From assembly GCF_001010285.1 (NCBI RefSeq), contig NZ_CP011104.1, positions 3,472,001 through 3,536,000 of the forward strand: a stretch of 64,000 nt of DNA, written 5' to 3'. Shown piece after piece: positions 21,927 to 31,684 of the stretch (position 1 is its first letter; each line of letters starts with the position of its first letter). The notes beneath the pieces were generated by a model. That model made no database searches. It was not told the DNA's origin and worked only from the letters and a program-made list of their open reading frames with translations. The position numbers and the translations under genes are program-made. This DNA comes from Photorhabdus thracensis. Its GTDB lineage: Bacteria; Pseudomonadota; Gammaproteobacteria; Enterobacterales; Enterobacteriaceae.

Positions 21927-22121
21927 ATGAAAATATCACTTATTTCATGTTTTTTATCTAGCTTGTTATTCCTGAGCGTTCATGGAACACCAATAAAGAC
22001 GATTTTTCCCAGTAATGAAGGGATATTTTACTCTATGGGGAAATATTGTTCTGATATCCCGTGGAATGCCAGAAAGATAAAATGCATATGTAGATATTAC
22101 TTACTTGATCGTAAGAAATGA
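21927..22121 (+). CDS. Possible small secreted protein
   Basis: 64 aa from the ATG at 21927. The N-terminus MKISLISCFLSSLLFLSVHG looks like a signal peptide with cleavage near residue 20, followed by a 44-residue cysteine-containing chain ending DRKK. No SD is obvious and no family is recognised. It lies between the XRE gene and two small lipoprotein genes, which also start with export signals. It could be a chance frame in AT-rich DNA. Confidence 0.35.
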   Translation: MKISLISCFLSSLLFLSVHGTPIKTIFPSNEGIFYSMGKYCSDIPWNARKIKCICRYYLLDRKK

Positions 22122-22193
22122 TCTCTCTTTTTATATGGTTTTTTATTTAAGTTAAATTTTTATAATATATACAGTAATTGAAGGATGTTAAGA

Positions 22194-22466
22194 ATGAATA
22201 AATTTCTCATTGCTTTATTATCAATATTTGTGATTACGGGATGCTCTGCGCCACAGTTTAGTGGTGGCTATATTTCAACCTGTGGTTATCTTGAATGTAA
22301 TGTTAAAGATATAATTTCGGGTACTGAAGTCAAAGTAAATACTCCGCGTTCTGTGCCTAATTTTGATAAAAATACATCAATCCAAGACAGACAAATTATA
22401 CAGTCTGGTGGACGACCATCTTTTGAAGAAGAGAGTTACCGTATTGGGGGATCTTTTAACTTCTAA
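22194..22466 (+). CDS. Small lipoprotein, family unknown
   Basis: 90 aa from the ATG at 22194, which has a GAAGGA SD 9 bases upstream. The N-terminus MNKFLIALLSIFVITGC is a lipoprotein signal with lipobox ITGC, so the mature chain should start at Cys17. The mature part is short, polar and contains two more cysteines (STCGYLEC). No domain is recognised. It neighbours a second lipoprotein gene on the same strand. Confidence 0.6.
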   Translation: MNKFLIALLSIFVITGCSAPQFSGGYISTCGYLECNVKDIISGTEVKVNTPRSVPNFDKNTSIQDRQIIQSGGRPSFEEESYRIGGSFNF

Positions 22467-22513
22467 TTTAATTTCCCTGATTATTTTCTTTAGTTTTATT
22501 TAAGGCATTTTTT

Positions 22514-22882
22514 ATGAATTCTATAAAAAAAATCACCATTATTCCTTTAATTATATTATTTACTTTATTAACCGGTTGTACATCGTGGGAAAAACCGGGA
22601 GCAACTCAGTATGAAAGAGACAGGGATTATGCTGAATGTAAGGCACTTGGTTATTCTCAATTACCATCAGACTGGACCAGCGAAGTTGTTCATTCTTTCG
22701 AGACAAAACGTTTTTCCTGCAAAGATGAAGACAAGAAAGAAGATAAATCTTGTCATTATTCTATTATTGTGCCAAAAACTGAAGTTAATCGTTGGGATAA
22801 AAATGAATCTTCAAGGCGTTGGGTAATTTCATCCTGTATGTATCAAAAAGGATGGCATGAAGAAACCCGCTATTGGTTTTAA
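22514..22882 (+). CDS. Small lipoprotein, family unknown
   Basis: 122 aa. The signal MNSIKKITIIPLIILFTLLTGC has lipobox LTGC. The mature protein begins CTSWEKPGATQYERDRDYAEC, a pattern seen in small outer-membrane lipoproteins of phage or conjugative origin, and has further cysteines at CHY and SSCMYQKGW. The SD is weak. It may be cotranscribed with the preceding lipoprotein gene. No function is assigned. Confidence 0.65.
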   Translation: MNSIKKITIIPLIILFTLLTGCTSWEKPGATQYERDRDYAECKALGYSQLPSDWTSEVVHSFETKRFSCKDEDKKEDKSCHYSIIVPKTEVNRWDKNESSRRWVISSCMYQKGWHEETRYWF

Positions 22883-23048
22883 TATAGTACGTTTTTCCAT
22901 CAGCAAGAGTTATGTAGGACTTTTGCTGGTGGTTCCTCACATATTTTGCAAATATTCCTTTCTGATCACAGGTTTTAACCATTCTGTTTTGCTGATTTGA
23001 GCTACATTTATAATCTAATGGAATAGTCTTTGTGTTTAAAATCAACAA
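22883..23048 (-). pseudogene. Possible remnant of an unrecognised gene
   Basis: Reading leftward from 23048, a protein-like stretch (QNRMVKTCDQKGIFAKYVRN, then YITLADGKTYYIKT) runs into the 3' end of the lipoprotein gene on the opposite strand. The frame there is open only as antisense. It may be the 5' part of a truncated gene. No family is recognised. The rest of the gap to pdhR (23049-23303) is AT-rich with no gene seen. Confidence 0.25.
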
Positions 23049-23303
23049 GTGATGATTGGGTATCTATACTTTTTAAATAAATATTCAACTATTTCTTTGC
23101 TGTAACAGATTCATTACATCTATTTATACGTTTCAAAAGGTTAGGTTAAAATATCATTGCAGAGGATTTATTAGCCTATTAGTTATCAGCTTTTGCTAAT
23201 TTTTAAAAAAATTTGTTAAAATTTGCAGGTTTTTATGATTTAGCTCAAGGTCTTTATGGACAGCTGGTGAATACTTTGTTACTTTTATGGCCCTGTAGTT
23301 TAA

Positions 23304-23318
23304 ATTGGTATTACCAAT
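23304..23318. promoter_or_regulatory. PdhR operator
   Basis: ATTGGTATTACCAAT is a perfect match to the PdhR box ATTGGTnnnACCAAT. It lies 55 bases upstream of the pdhR start, just after a promoter-like TTGTTA (23276-23281) and TTTAAA (23299-23304). Bound PdhR would block initiation; pyruvate relieves it in E. coli. Confidence 0.92.
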
Positions 23319-23372
23319 TGACTCCAGTAGGGACCGAAGCAATGTTTATCCATTAACTGGCTTACAGTAAAT

Positions 23373-24137
23373 ATGGCTTATAGCAAAATCCGCCAACCAA
23401 AATTATCAGATGTTATTGAGCAGCGTATCGAGCATCTCATCCTTGAAGGATCTTTACGTCCAGGGGAGAAATTGCCGCCTGAACGTGAGTTGGCGAAACA
23501 GTTTGATGTGTCACGCCCTTCACTGCGCGAAGCTATTCAACGGTTAGAATCCAAAGGTTTTCTCTTTCGCCGTCAGGGTGGGGGAACATTTGTTCAGAGT
23601 AACCTATGGCAAAGTTTCAGTGATCCACTGGCACAACTACTGGCTGGTCATCCAGAATCTCAGTTTGATCTCCTTGAAACCCGCCATGCTTTGGAAGGTG
23701 TCGCAGCCTATTACGCGGCATTGCGTGGTACTGACGAAGATTTTGAACGCATTCGGGAACATCACCTGATTATTCAACAAGCTCAGCAAAGTGGTGATGT
23801 CAATGCTGAGTCCGAGGCTGTTCTGCAATATCAGCTCGTTGTTACCGAAGCGGCACATAATGTGGTTCTCCTTCATTTATTGCGCTGTATGGTACCTATG
23901 CTGGAACAAAATATCCGGCAGAATTTTGAGTTTCTGTATACCCGTCGGGAAACGCTGACAGCAGTCAGCGATCATCGAGCGAAAATTTTTGAAGCTATTA
24001 TGGCAAGGCAACCAGAGAAAGCCCGTGAGGCTTCCCACCGCCATTTAGCCTTTATTGAAGATGTTTTATTGGATCTCAGCCGTGAGCATACCCGCCGGGA
24101 GCGATCACTGCGGCATTTCCAACAACATCCAGAATAA
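23373..24137 (+). CDS. pdhR: PdhR, pyruvate-responsive GntR-family repressor
   Basis: 254 aa. The N-terminal GntR winged helix ([40 protein letters not shown]) is followed by an all-helical FadR-type effector domain ([20 protein letters not shown] onward). In E. coli it represses pdhR-aceEF-lpd and is released by pyruvate. Its own promoter carries a perfect operator. It is first gene of the PDH operon. Confidence 0.96.
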   Translation: MAYSKIRQPKLSDVIEQRIEHLILEGSLRPGEKLPPERELAKQFDVSRPSLREAIQRLESKGFLFRRQGGGTFVQSNLWQSFSDPLAQLLAGHPESQFDLLETRHALEGVAAYYAALRGTDEDFERIREHHLIIQQAQQSGDVNAESEAVLQYQLVVTEAAHNVVLLHLLRCMVPMLEQNIRQNFEFLYTRRETLTAVSDHRAKIFEAIMARQPEKAREASHRHLAFIEDVLLDLSREHTRRERSLRHFQQHPE

Positions 24138-24226
24138 AATTAGCTGTGCAGATCCTGAAGTTTGCTGCGTCTGCATAGCTAGTCGAGTCCCTTTACTGAG
24201 GGCGCTAGCGGCAACAACAGTGAGGG

Positions 24227-24280
24227 CCTATCTTCCAGTCATGACCGGCTGAACGTCAAAGGGTATGACGGGAAGATAGG
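24227..24280. repeat. Long inverted repeat between pdhR and aceE
   Basis: Arms CCTATCTTCCAGTCATGACC and GGTATGACGGGAAGATAGG are near-perfect inverted complements of about 19 bases around a 15-base loop. A second smaller palindrome (GCTAG...CTAGC with CCCT/AGGG) precedes it at about 24177-24209. It lies in the transcribed pdhR-aceE gap and could be an intergenic repeat, an mRNA processing site or an attenuator. No T-run follows. Confidence 0.7.
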
Positions 24281-24325
24281 CTCCAAGACAATCATTAGAA
24301 ACAGATAACAGATAAGGAATACACC

Positions 24326-26989
24326 ATGTCAGACATTTTGAAAAATGACGTGGATCCGATCGAAACTCGCGACTGGTTACAGGCGATCGAATCGGTCATC
24401 CGTGAAGAGGGTGTTGAGCGTGCCCAGTTCCTGATTGATCAGGTACTAAACGAAGCACGTAAAGGTGGCGTGAATGTTGTGGCAGGTGCTGCTAACCGCG
24501 ATTATATCAACACCATTACTGTTGAGGATGAGCCTGCTTACCCTGGCAACCTGGAGCTGGAGCGCCGTATTCGCTCTGCTATTCGCTGGAATGCTGTGAT
24601 GGCTGTTTTGCGGGCATCTAAAAAAGATCTGGAATTAGGTGGTCATATGGCTTCATTCCAGTCTTCAGCAACCATGTATGAAGTTTGCTTTAACCACTTT
24701 TTCCGTGCCCGTAATGAGAATGACGGCGGTGATTTGGTTTATTTCCAAGGACACATCTCTCCTGGCGTCTACGCGCGTGCTTTCCTTGAAGGCCGTCTGA
24801 CTGAAGAGCAGATGAATAATTTCCGTCAGGAAATTCATGGCAACGGTCTGTCTTCTTATCCGCATCCAAAACTGATGCCTGAGTTCTGGCAATTCCCGAC
24901 GGTTTCCATGGGATTGGGGCCAATTGGCGCTATCTACCAAGCTAAGTTCCTGAAATATCTGGAACACCGTGGTTTGAAAGACACCTCCAAGCAAACCGTT
25001 TACGCATTCTTGGGTGACGGTGAAATGGATGAGCCGGAATCCAAAGGTGCGATTACTATCGCAACCCGTGAGAAACTGGATAATCTGGTATTTGTTATCA
25101 ACTGTAACCTGCAACGCCTGGATGGCCCGGTTACGGGTAATGGCAAAATCGTTAACGAGCTGGAAGGTATCTTCAGCGGTGCGGGTTGGCAGGTTCTTAA
25201 AGTTCTTTGGGGTGAGCGTTGGGATGAATTGCTGCGTAAAGATACCAGCGGCAAATTGATCCAACTGATGAACGAAACTCTGGACGGCGATTACCAGACG
25301 TTCAAATCCAAAGATGGTGCTTATGTCCGTGAGCATTTCTTCGGCCGTTATCCAGAAACGACAGAATTAGTCAAAGACATGACTGATGATCAGATTTGGG
25401 CGCTGAACCGTGGTGGTCACGATCCTAAGAAAGTATTTGCTGCCTTGAAAAAAGCGCAGGAAACCACCGGAAAACCAACCGTCATCCTGGCTCAGACCAT
25501 CAAAGGTTACGGTATGGGTGATACGGCTGAAGGCAAAAACATCGCTCATCAGGTTAAGAAGATGAATATGGAAGGCGTTCGCCATTTCCGTGATCGTTTC
25601 AATGTCCCTGTTGCTGATGAGCAAATCGAAAACCTGCCATATGTGACTTTCGATAAAGACTCTGAAGAGTACAAATACCTGCATGAACGTCGTGCAGCGC
25701 TTGGTGGTTATTTGCCAAGCCGTCGTACTCATTTTGAAGAAAAGCTGGAACTGCCAACGCTGGCAGATTTTGGTGCATTGCTGGAAGAACAAAACAAAGA
25801 AATTTCTACCACTATCGCTTTTGTTCGTGCACTGAATGTGATGTTGAAGAACAAGTCAATCAAAGATCGTCTGGTTCCAATCATTGCCGACGAAGCGCGT
25901 ACCTTCGGTATGGAAGGTCTGTTCCGTCAGATTGGTATCTACAGCGCTAATGGTCAGCAGTATACTCCGCAGGACCGTGAACAGGTTGCTTACTATAAAG
26001 AAGACGCGAAAGGCCAGATCCTGCAAGAAGGTATTAATGAGCTGGGTGCAGGTTCATCATGGTTGGCGGCGGCGACTTCTTACAGCACCAACAACCTGCC
26101 AATGATTCCATTCTACATCTACTACTCTATGTTCGGGTTCCAGCGTATTGGCGACCTGTGCTGGGCAGCAGGTGACCAACAGGCTCGTGGCTTCCTGATC
26201 GGCGGTACTTCAGGTCGTACAACTCTGAACGGTGAAGGTCTGCAACACGAAGATGGTCATAGTCACATTCAATCTCTGACTATCCCTAACTGCATCTCTT
26301 ACGACCCGGCGTTTGCTTATGAAGTTGCTGTGATTATGCATGACGGTTTGGAGCGTATGTATGGTGAGAAACAAGAGAATATTTACTACTACATCACCAC
26401 GCTGAACGAAAACTATCACATGCCGGCAATGCCACAAGGTGCAGAAGAAGGTATCCGTAAAGGTATCTATAAACTGGAAAGCCTGGAAGGCAGCAAAGGT
26501 AAAGTTCAGTTGTTGGGTTCTGGTTCTATCCTGCGTCATGTTCGTGAAGCGGCGCAGATTCTGGCTAACGATTATGGTGTGGGTTCTGACGTATACAGCG
26601 TCACTTCATTCACTGAACTGGCGCGTGATGGTCAGGATTGTGAGCGCTGGAATATGTTGCACCCAACAGAAACGCCACGCGTACCTTATGTTGCTCAGAT
26701 CATGAATGAAGCACCGGCAGTGGCTTCTACTGACTACATGAAACTGTTCGCAGAACAAATTCGTAACTTCATCCCTGCAAGCGAATTCCGCGTATTGGGT
26801 ACTGATGGTTTCGGTCGTTCCGATAGCCGTGAAAACCTGCGTCATCATTTTGAAGTTGATGCTTCCTACGTGGTTGTTGCTGCTCTGGGTGAGCTGGCTA
26901 AACGTGGTGAAATTGATGTGAATGTTGTGGAAGAAGCAATCAAGAAATACAACATTAATCCAGAGAAAGTTAACCCGCGTTTGGCATAA
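24326..26989 (+). CDS. aceE: AceE, pyruvate dehydrogenase E1
   Basis: 887 aa, the same length as E. coli E1. It is a thiamine-diphosphate enzyme that decarboxylates pyruvate and acetylates the E2 lipoyl group. The ThDP motif GDGEMDEPES... ending in INCNLQRLDGPV (about residues 230-262) is intact. The early HISPGVYARAFLEGRL and the C-terminal ALGELAKRGEIDVNVV also fit the homodimeric E1 family. The SD AAGGAATACACC precedes the ATG. It is the second gene of the operon. Confidence 0.98.
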   Translation: MSDILKNDVDPIETRDWLQAIESVIREEGVERAQFLIDQVLNEARKGGVNVVAGAANRDYINTITVEDEPAYPGNLELERRIRSAIRWNAVMAVLRASKKDLELGGHMASFQSSATMYEVCFNHFFRARNENDGGDLVYFQGHISPGVYARAFLEGRLTEEQMNNFRQEIHGNGLSSYPHPKLMPEFWQFPTVSMGLGPIGAIYQAKFLKYLEHRGLKDTSKQTVYAFLGDGEMDEPESKGAITIATREKLDNLVFVINCNLQRLDGPVTGNGKIVNELEGIFSGAGWQVLKVLWGERWDELLRKDTSGKLIQLMNETLDGDYQTFKSKDGAYVREHFFGRYPETTELVKDMTDDQIWALNRGGHDPKKVFAALKKAQETTGKPTVILAQTIKGYGMGDTAEGKNIAHQVKKMNMEGVRHFRDRFNVPVADEQIENLPYVTFDKDSEEYKYLHERRAALGGYLPSRRTHFEEKLELPTLADFGALLEEQNKEISTTIAFVRALNVMLKNKSIKDRLVPIIADEARTFGMEGLFRQIGIYSANGQQYTPQDREQVAYYKEDAKGQILQEGINELGAGSSWLAAATSYSTNNLPMIPFYIYYSMFGFQRIGDLCWAAGDQQARGFLIGGTSGRTTLNGEGLQHEDGHSHIQSLTIPNCISYDPAFAYEVAVIMHDGLERMYGEKQENIYYYITTLNENYHMPAMPQGAEEGIRKGIYKLESLEGSKGKVQLLGSGSILRHVREAAQILANDYGVGSDVYSVTSFTELARDGQDCERWNMLHPTETPRVPYVAQIMNEAPAVASTDYMKLFAEQIRNFIPASEFRVLGTDGFGRSDSRENLRHHFEVDASYVVVAALGELAKRGEIDVNVVEEAIKKYNINPEKVNPRLA

Positions 26990-27002
26990 GAGGTAAAGAT
27001 CA

Positions 27003-28601
27003 ATGACTATCAAAATCAACGTACCGGATATCGGTGCAGATGAAGTTGAAGTCACCGAAATCATGGTGAAAGTTGGCGATACAGTGGAAGCTGAACAATC
27101 GCTGATCACGGTAGAAGGTGATAAGGCTTCGATGGAAGTTCCATCCCCTCAGGCGGGTGTTGTTAAAGAAATCATCGTTGCGGTTGGCGATAAAGTTGAA
27201 ACCGGCAAGCTGATTATGATTTTTGCTTCCGCAGAGGGTGCTGTAGAAGCTGCACCTGCTGAAGAATCAGCGGCGATACTATTATCCTCTCGTATGGCAG
27301 AACCAGAACCTGTGGTTTCCGCAGCCAGAGATGTTCATGTACCCGATATCGGCGGTGATGAAGTTGAAGTTACCGAAGTGATGGTCAAAGAAGGCGATAC
27401 GGTTACAGCGGAACAGTCACTGATCACCGTAGAAGGTGATAAAGCCTCTATGGAAGTACCGGCACCGTTCGCCGGTACGGTTAAAGAGATTAAAATCAAG
27501 GCCGGTGATAAAGTGAAAACCGGTTCTATGATCATGGTATTCGAAGTCGCGGGAGCAGCGCCTGCACCTACTCCTGCGGCCTCTGCTCCGGCTCCGGCGG
27601 CTGAACCTGAGAAAGCAGTCCCTGTTCTGGAAAGCAGAAGCTTCGTAGAAGAAGATAAAAACGATTTCATTGAAAATAGTGCTTATGTTCATGCAACACC
27701 GGTGATCCGTCGTCTGGCGCGTGAATTCGGCGTTAACCTGGCTAAAGTGAAAGGTTCAGGTCGTAAAAACCGTATTTTGCGTGAAGACGTTCAGTCTTAC
27801 GTGAAAGACGCGATTAAACGTGCTGAATCTGCGCCTGCATCAGCCGGTGGCGGTCTGCCGGGAATGCTGCCTTGGCCGAAGGTGGATTTCAGCAAATTTG
27901 GTGAAATTGAAGAAGTTGAGCTGGGTCGTATCCAGAAAATTTCGGGTGCTAACCTGAGCCGTAACTGGATGATGATCCCCCATGTTACACAGTTCGACGA
28001 AACGGATATCACTGAAGTTGAAAACTTCCGTAAACAGCAGAATCAGGAAGCTGAGAAGAAACAGCTTGGCGTGAAGATCACCCCGCTGGTGTTCATCATG
28101 AAAGCGGTTGCAAAAGCGCTGGAAGAGATGCCGCGTTTTAACAGCTCTATCTCAGAAGATGGTCAGAAACTGACGCTGAAAAAATACATCAACATTGGTG
28201 TGGCAGTTGACACACCTAATGGTTTGGTGGTTCCAGTGTTCCGTGACGTCAATAAGAAGGGCATCATCGACTTATCCCGCGAGCTGACAGAGATGTCTAA
28301 GAAAGCCCGCGCAGGTAAACTGACTGCATCTGATATGCAGGGTGGATGCTTTACTATTTCAAGCCTGGGCGGTATCGGTGGCACAGCATTTACGCCAATC
28401 GTTAACGCACCGGAAGTGGCTATCCTGGGCGTATCCCGTTCATCCATGAAGCCGGTCTGGAATGGTAAAGAGTTTGCACCACGCCTGATGCTGCCTATGT
28501 CACTCTCCTTCGATCACCGTGTGATCGATGGTGCTGATGGTGCTCGTTTCATTACATTTATTAATCATGCAATGAGCGATATCCGCCGTCTGGTGATGTA
28601 A
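27003..28601 (+). CDS. aceF: AceF, dihydrolipoyl acetyltransferase E2 (two lipoyl domains)
   Basis: 532 aa, about 100 shorter than E. coli AceF (630). It has two lipoyl domains, each with the lipoylated-lysine motif GDKASMEVP (Lys near 41 and 147), a peripheral-subunit-binding domain ([20 protein letters not shown] near 229) and the catalytic core ending in [10 protein letters not shown] (His near 505). E. coli has three lipoyl domains. Ala/Pro-rich linkers separate the domains. It starts 13 bases after aceE. Confidence 0.96.
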   Translation: MTIKINVPDIGADEVEVTEIMVKVGDTVEAEQSLITVEGDKASMEVPSPQAGVVKEIIVAVGDKVETGKLIMIFASAEGAVEAAPAEESAAILLSSRMAEPEPVVSAARDVHVPDIGGDEVEVTEVMVKEGDTVTAEQSLITVEGDKASMEVPAPFAGTVKEIKIKAGDKVKTGSMIMVFEVAGAAPAPTPAASAPAPAAEPEKAVPVLESRSFVEEDKNDFIENSAYVHATPVIRRLAREFGVNLAKVKGSGRKNRILREDVQSYVKDAIKRAESAPASAGGGLPGMLPWPKVDFSKFGEIEEVELGRIQKISGANLSRNWMMIPHVTQFDETDITEVENFRKQQNQEAEKKQLGVKITPLVFIMKAVAKALEEMPRFNSSISEDGQKLTLKKYINIGVAVDTPNGLVVPVFRDVNKKGIIDLSRELTEMSKKARAGKLTASDMQGGCFTISSLGGIGGTAFTPIVNAPEVAILGVSRSSMKPVWNGKEFAPRLMLPMSLSFDHRVIDGADGARFITFINHAMSDIRRLVM

Positions 28602-28609
28602 TCTCAAAT

Positions 28610-28630
28610 AGGCCGGCCATGCGCCGGCCT
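28610..28630. terminator. Hairpin after aceF
   Basis: A perfect GC-rich stem, AGGCCGGC/GCCGGCCT with loop CATGC, follows the aceF stop by 8 bases. No T-run follows, so it may act as a partial terminator or 3'-end stabiliser between aceF and lpd. The remaining gap to lpd (to 28806) probably holds a separate lpd promoter. Confidence 0.55.
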
Positions 28631-28806
28631 GATTGTTATTGCTGTGGCAGGGAAACAGCTTGCATCTGGTTAGTTTGTTGCGAGTTCTGTCACGTTAACG
28701 CGCTTTTCAGGTTATTAACAATTCTGTAAACTGCTCGCGGTGTGTAGGTCCCGGTGGAATATATCGTTTTTGGCGTCTGACCCGCCGGACAAACAATTAA
28801 GAGGTC

Positions 28807-30237
28807 ATGATGAGTACTGAAATTAAAACCCAGGTTGTGGTACTTGGGGCAGGTCCAGCAGGGTATTCTGCTGCTTTTCGTTGCGCGGATTTAGGTTTGG
28901 AAACTGTCCTGGTGGAACGTTACTCTACCTTAGGTGGTGTTTGTCTTAACGTTGGTTGTATCCCTTCTAAGGCATTGCTTCATGTAGCAAAAGTTATTGA
29001 AGAGGCTAAGGCTCTGGCCAATCACGGTATCGTTTTTGGTGAACCAAAAACTGACATCGAAAAAGTCCGTGTTTGGAAAGAAAAAGTTATCAATCAGCTG
29101 ACTGGTGGTCTGGCTGGTATGGCTAAAGGCCGCAAAGTTAAAGTTGTTAATGGTGTTGGTAAATTTACCGGTGCTAACACACTGGTTGTTGAAGGTGAAA
29201 ATGGCGCAACAACGATTAATTTTGATAATGCCATTATTGCCGCGGGTTCCCGTCCTATCCAATTACCATTCATTCCTCATGATGACCCTCGCGTATGGGA
29301 TTCTACAGATGCACTGGCGCTGACAACGGTTCCTGGGCGTCTGCTGGTGATGGGCGGCGGTATCATCGGTTTGGAAATGGGAACCGTTTACCACGCTCTG
29401 GGTTCTCAGATTGATGTTGTTGAAATGTTGGATCAGGTGATTCCTGCGGCTGACAAAGATGTGGTGAAAGTATTCACTAAGCGCATCAGCAAACAATTCA
29501 ACCTGATGCTGGAAACGAAAGTAACGGTAGTAGAAGCCAAAGAAGAGGGTATCTACGTCACGATGGAAGGCAAAAACGCACCGGCAGAACCACAACGTTA
29601 TGACGCAGTTCTGGTTGCTATTGGTCGTGTACCTAACGGTAAGATGCTGGATGCAGGTAAAGCAGGCGTTGAAGTTGATGACCGTGGCTTTATCCATGTT
29701 GATAAGCAAATGCGTACCAACGTACCGCACATTTTTGCTATCGGTGACATCGTTGGTCAGCCAATGCTGGCGCATAAAGGTGTTCACGAAGGTCACGTTG
29801 CGGCTGAAGTTATCTCTGGTAAGAAACACTACTTCGATCCAAAAGTGATTCCATCCATTGCTTACACTGAACCAGAAGTTGCATGGGTTGGTCTGACTGA
29901 AAAAGAAGCGAAAGAGAAAGGTATCAGCTATGAAACGGCAACTTTCCCATGGGCCGCTTCTGGCCGTGCGATCGCTTCTGATTGTGCTGACGGTATGACC
30001 AAACTGATTTTCGATAAAGAAAGTAACCGTATTATCGGTGGTGCCATTGTAGGTACTAACGGTGGTGAGCTACTGGGTGAAATCGGTTTGGCAATTGAAA
30101 TGGGTTGTGATGCAGAAGATATCGCGTTAACTATCCATGCTCACCCAACGTTGCATGAATCTGTCGGTCTGGCGGCTGAAATCTTTGAAGGCAGCATTAC
30201 TGACTTGCCAAATGCTAAGGCGAAGAAAAAGAAATAA
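28807..30237 (+). CDS. lpd: Lpd, dihydrolipoamide dehydrogenase E3
   Basis: 476 aa; the second ATG at 28810 gives the E. coli N-terminus MSTEIKTQ. It is an FAD enzyme that reoxidises lipoyl groups of the pyruvate and 2-oxoglutarate dehydrogenase complexes. It shows FAD loop GAGPAGYSAA, redox disulfide GGVCLNVGCIPSK (Cys near 45 and 50), the NAD loop GGGIIGLEMG and the active-site HAHPTLHE near the C-terminus. A 205-base upstream gap with its own hairpin suggests independent as well as read-through transcription. Confidence 0.97.
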   Translation: MMSTEIKTQVVVLGAGPAGYSAAFRCADLGLETVLVERYSTLGGVCLNVGCIPSKALLHVAKVIEEAKALANHGIVFGEPKTDIEKVRVWKEKVINQLTGGLAGMAKGRKVKVVNGVGKFTGANTLVVEGENGATTINFDNAIIAAGSRPIQLPFIPHDDPRVWDSTDALALTTVPGRLLVMGGGIIGLEMGTVYHALGSQIDVVEMLDQVIPAADKDVVKVFTKRISKQFNLMLETKVTVVEAKEEGIYVTMEGKNAPAEPQRYDAVLVAIGRVPNGKMLDAGKAGVEVDDRGFIHVDKQMRTNVPHIFAIGDIVGQPMLAHKGVHEGHVAAEVISGKKHYFDPKVIPSIAYTEPEVAWVGLTEKEAKEKGISYETATFPWAASGRAIASDCADGMTKLIFDKESNRIIGGAIVGTNGGELLGEIGLAIEMGCDAEDIALTIHAHPTLHESVGLAAEIFEGSITDLPNAKAKKKK

Positions 30238-30262
30238 TTTCTTAAATCGCCTGATGTAATTA

Positions 30263-30975
30263 ACCTGAACTCTGGATAAAAGATGGAACTAAATGCCTGT
30301 TCCAAGATCAGAATTTTCGACCAAGAAAAAAGAGATCTTATCAGGAACAGGCATGGATAAATTAGTTGAACTCTTCTGCGATGTTGATGACTTTTGCCGT
30401 GTTTTCATTCCACTCTGGGAACAGTAGTGTATCGAGGAAGGCATCGCCAACGCAGACGTCATGGCCGCATGAGTGCCAGCGAGATTATGACCATCGTGAT
30501 TGCCTTTCATATGTCACATTATCGGGATTTCAAAAACTTTTACTTTGGATTAGACCGGCGATATCACCAACAAGACTTTCCCACCTTGCTGAGTTATACC
30601 CGCTTTCCGAGCGTCGTCTCCTCAGCTTTAGGGCCCCTTTGCAGTTATTTGACGCATGTGAAAGGGAAATCCAGGGGGCTCGCCTTTATCGACTCCACCT
30701 GCATTCGTGTTTGTCATCACGTTCGCATCCCTCGTCATAAAATGTTTGACGGTATTGCAAAACGAGGAAAATGGTCAATGGGAGGGTTTTTCAGTAAGGG
30801 ATATATCAGTCAGGCTCTATTTGATGATTTAAACGCAACAGGCGTGACATTCATCACCGATACGCGCAGTAACATGAAGGCAAAAGTGCTCTCGGTGTGG
30901 GATAAGATGGTGTTATCAAAGCGTTTCATCCGCTCCGCCAACGCCTGCGACCGCAACGTACGGCGATGTCGAGCA
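30263..30975 (+). mobile_element. IS982-family element, copy 1 (degenerate)
   Basis: It starts at an end-like sequence CCTGAACTCTGGATAA. The transposase frame begins at 30353 (MDKLVELFCDVDDFC), hits a stop at 30428 with a shift, and continues in another frame (EIMTIVIAFHMSHYRDFKNF ... FIDSTCIRVCHHVRIPRHK). About 40 codons, including the middle of the catalytic domain, are missing between KRGK and GYIS. The C-terminus (NMKAKVLSVWDKMVLSKRFI) then decays. The right end is not recognisable. A hairpin (30293-30303 / 30344-30354) overlaps the start codon. Confidence 0.8.
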
Positions 30976-31023
30976 ACAGCGGCTGCAACCTGTGCTGGCT
31001 GCCAACTGGCACTGATCGGTAAC

Positions 31024-31052
31024 AAAACCCGCGATGGTTATCGCGAGTTTTC
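31024..31052. terminator. Hairpin between IS fragments
   Basis: AAAACCCGCGAT and ATCGCGAGTTTT pair around loop GGTT with one mismatch. The A/T-flanked stem can terminate transcription in either direction. It lies between the degenerate IS982 copy and an IS110-type fragment. Confidence 0.55.
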
Positions 31053-31053
31053 A

Positions 31054-31188
31054 TAACCACAAAGTTACTTTTTCGACAAAGTAACTCTCTGACCCAGTCG
31101 GCCAGTTTGCCTGACTGATGTTTCAGCTGTTGTATAAAAGCTCTGGCGCACTGAACCAGTAACGTACGTAGCTTTTTGTTATCCCGTT
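31054..31188 (-). mobile_element. IS110-family transposase fragment
   Basis: Reading leftward from 31188 gives NKKLRTLLVQCARAFIQQLK, then SGKLADWVRELLCRKSNFVV. This is the C-terminal region of IS110/IS116/IS902-type transposases, where the motif usually continues ALANKLARI. Here similarity stops at about 31054. No start, catalytic Ser region or ends are visible, so it is a short relic. Confidence 0.6.
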
Positions 31189-31427
31189 ATTAATTCCACT
31201 CTCATTAACTGTTAACCAAATGTTATCGTTTGCTTGTAATATTACATTTTTATCATATTTAATGTAATAAAATTACATGATATGGAAAATAGAGTGATGA
31301 TAACTGCTTAAAAGTGGTCGGATAAGTAGTAAATTTTCATTTTGTGCGGTAAAATTTTAAACAATTTACAGATGAATTATTTTTGGGGTTCTGCTGCCTG
31401 GCAGGATCTTTTTTAGGAGGGTCTAAT

Positions 31428-31637
31428 ATGTCTGCATATCGTAAATATCCTCGGCACCAGATTCTGTTACGTCGTATTGGTGCTATTACTGTAGGTGTGT
31501 TGGCGCTACCAGTGATGTTGTTTCGTTGTGATCGTGCCCGTTTTTACAGTTACTTGTACCGTGTATGGGTAAAAACCAGCGATAAGCCTGTATGGTTAGA
31601 GCAATCCGAGCTGGTTGCTCAAGTCAGAAATAACTGA
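31428..31637 (+). CDS. ybfA: YbfA-like protein (DUF2517)
   Basis: 69 aa from the ATG at 31428, which has an excellent SD (TTAGGAGGG). The sequence [20 protein letters not shown], with [13 protein letters not shown] and KTSDKPVW, closely follows E. coli YbfA (DUF2517). One hydrophobic segment lies near residues 15-33. A short hairpin (CTGCC/GGCAG) followed by Ts lies just before the SD and may attenuate expression. It is an intact host gene stranded between IS fragments. Confidence 0.85.
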   Translation: MSAYRKYPRHQILLRRIGAITVGVLALPVMLFRCDRARFYSYLYRVWVKTSDKPVWLEQSELVAQVRNN

Positions 31638-31684
31638 TGTTTGGCGGGGAATCTGGTTTCCCGTTGTTGATAGATAGTTAAATA

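Noticed and set aside
24665-25336. 223-codon leftward open frame inside aceE
   Set aside because: Antisense to a strongly conserved gene; open only because of codon bias in the real frame, with no recognisable protein.
28700-28790. ArcA- or FNR-like sites before lpd
   Set aside because: Some TTAAC words are present but no match good enough to call a site.
29263-29829. 188-codon leftward open frame inside lpd
   Set aside because: Antisense shadow of lpd; composition typical of the reverse complement of a coding region.
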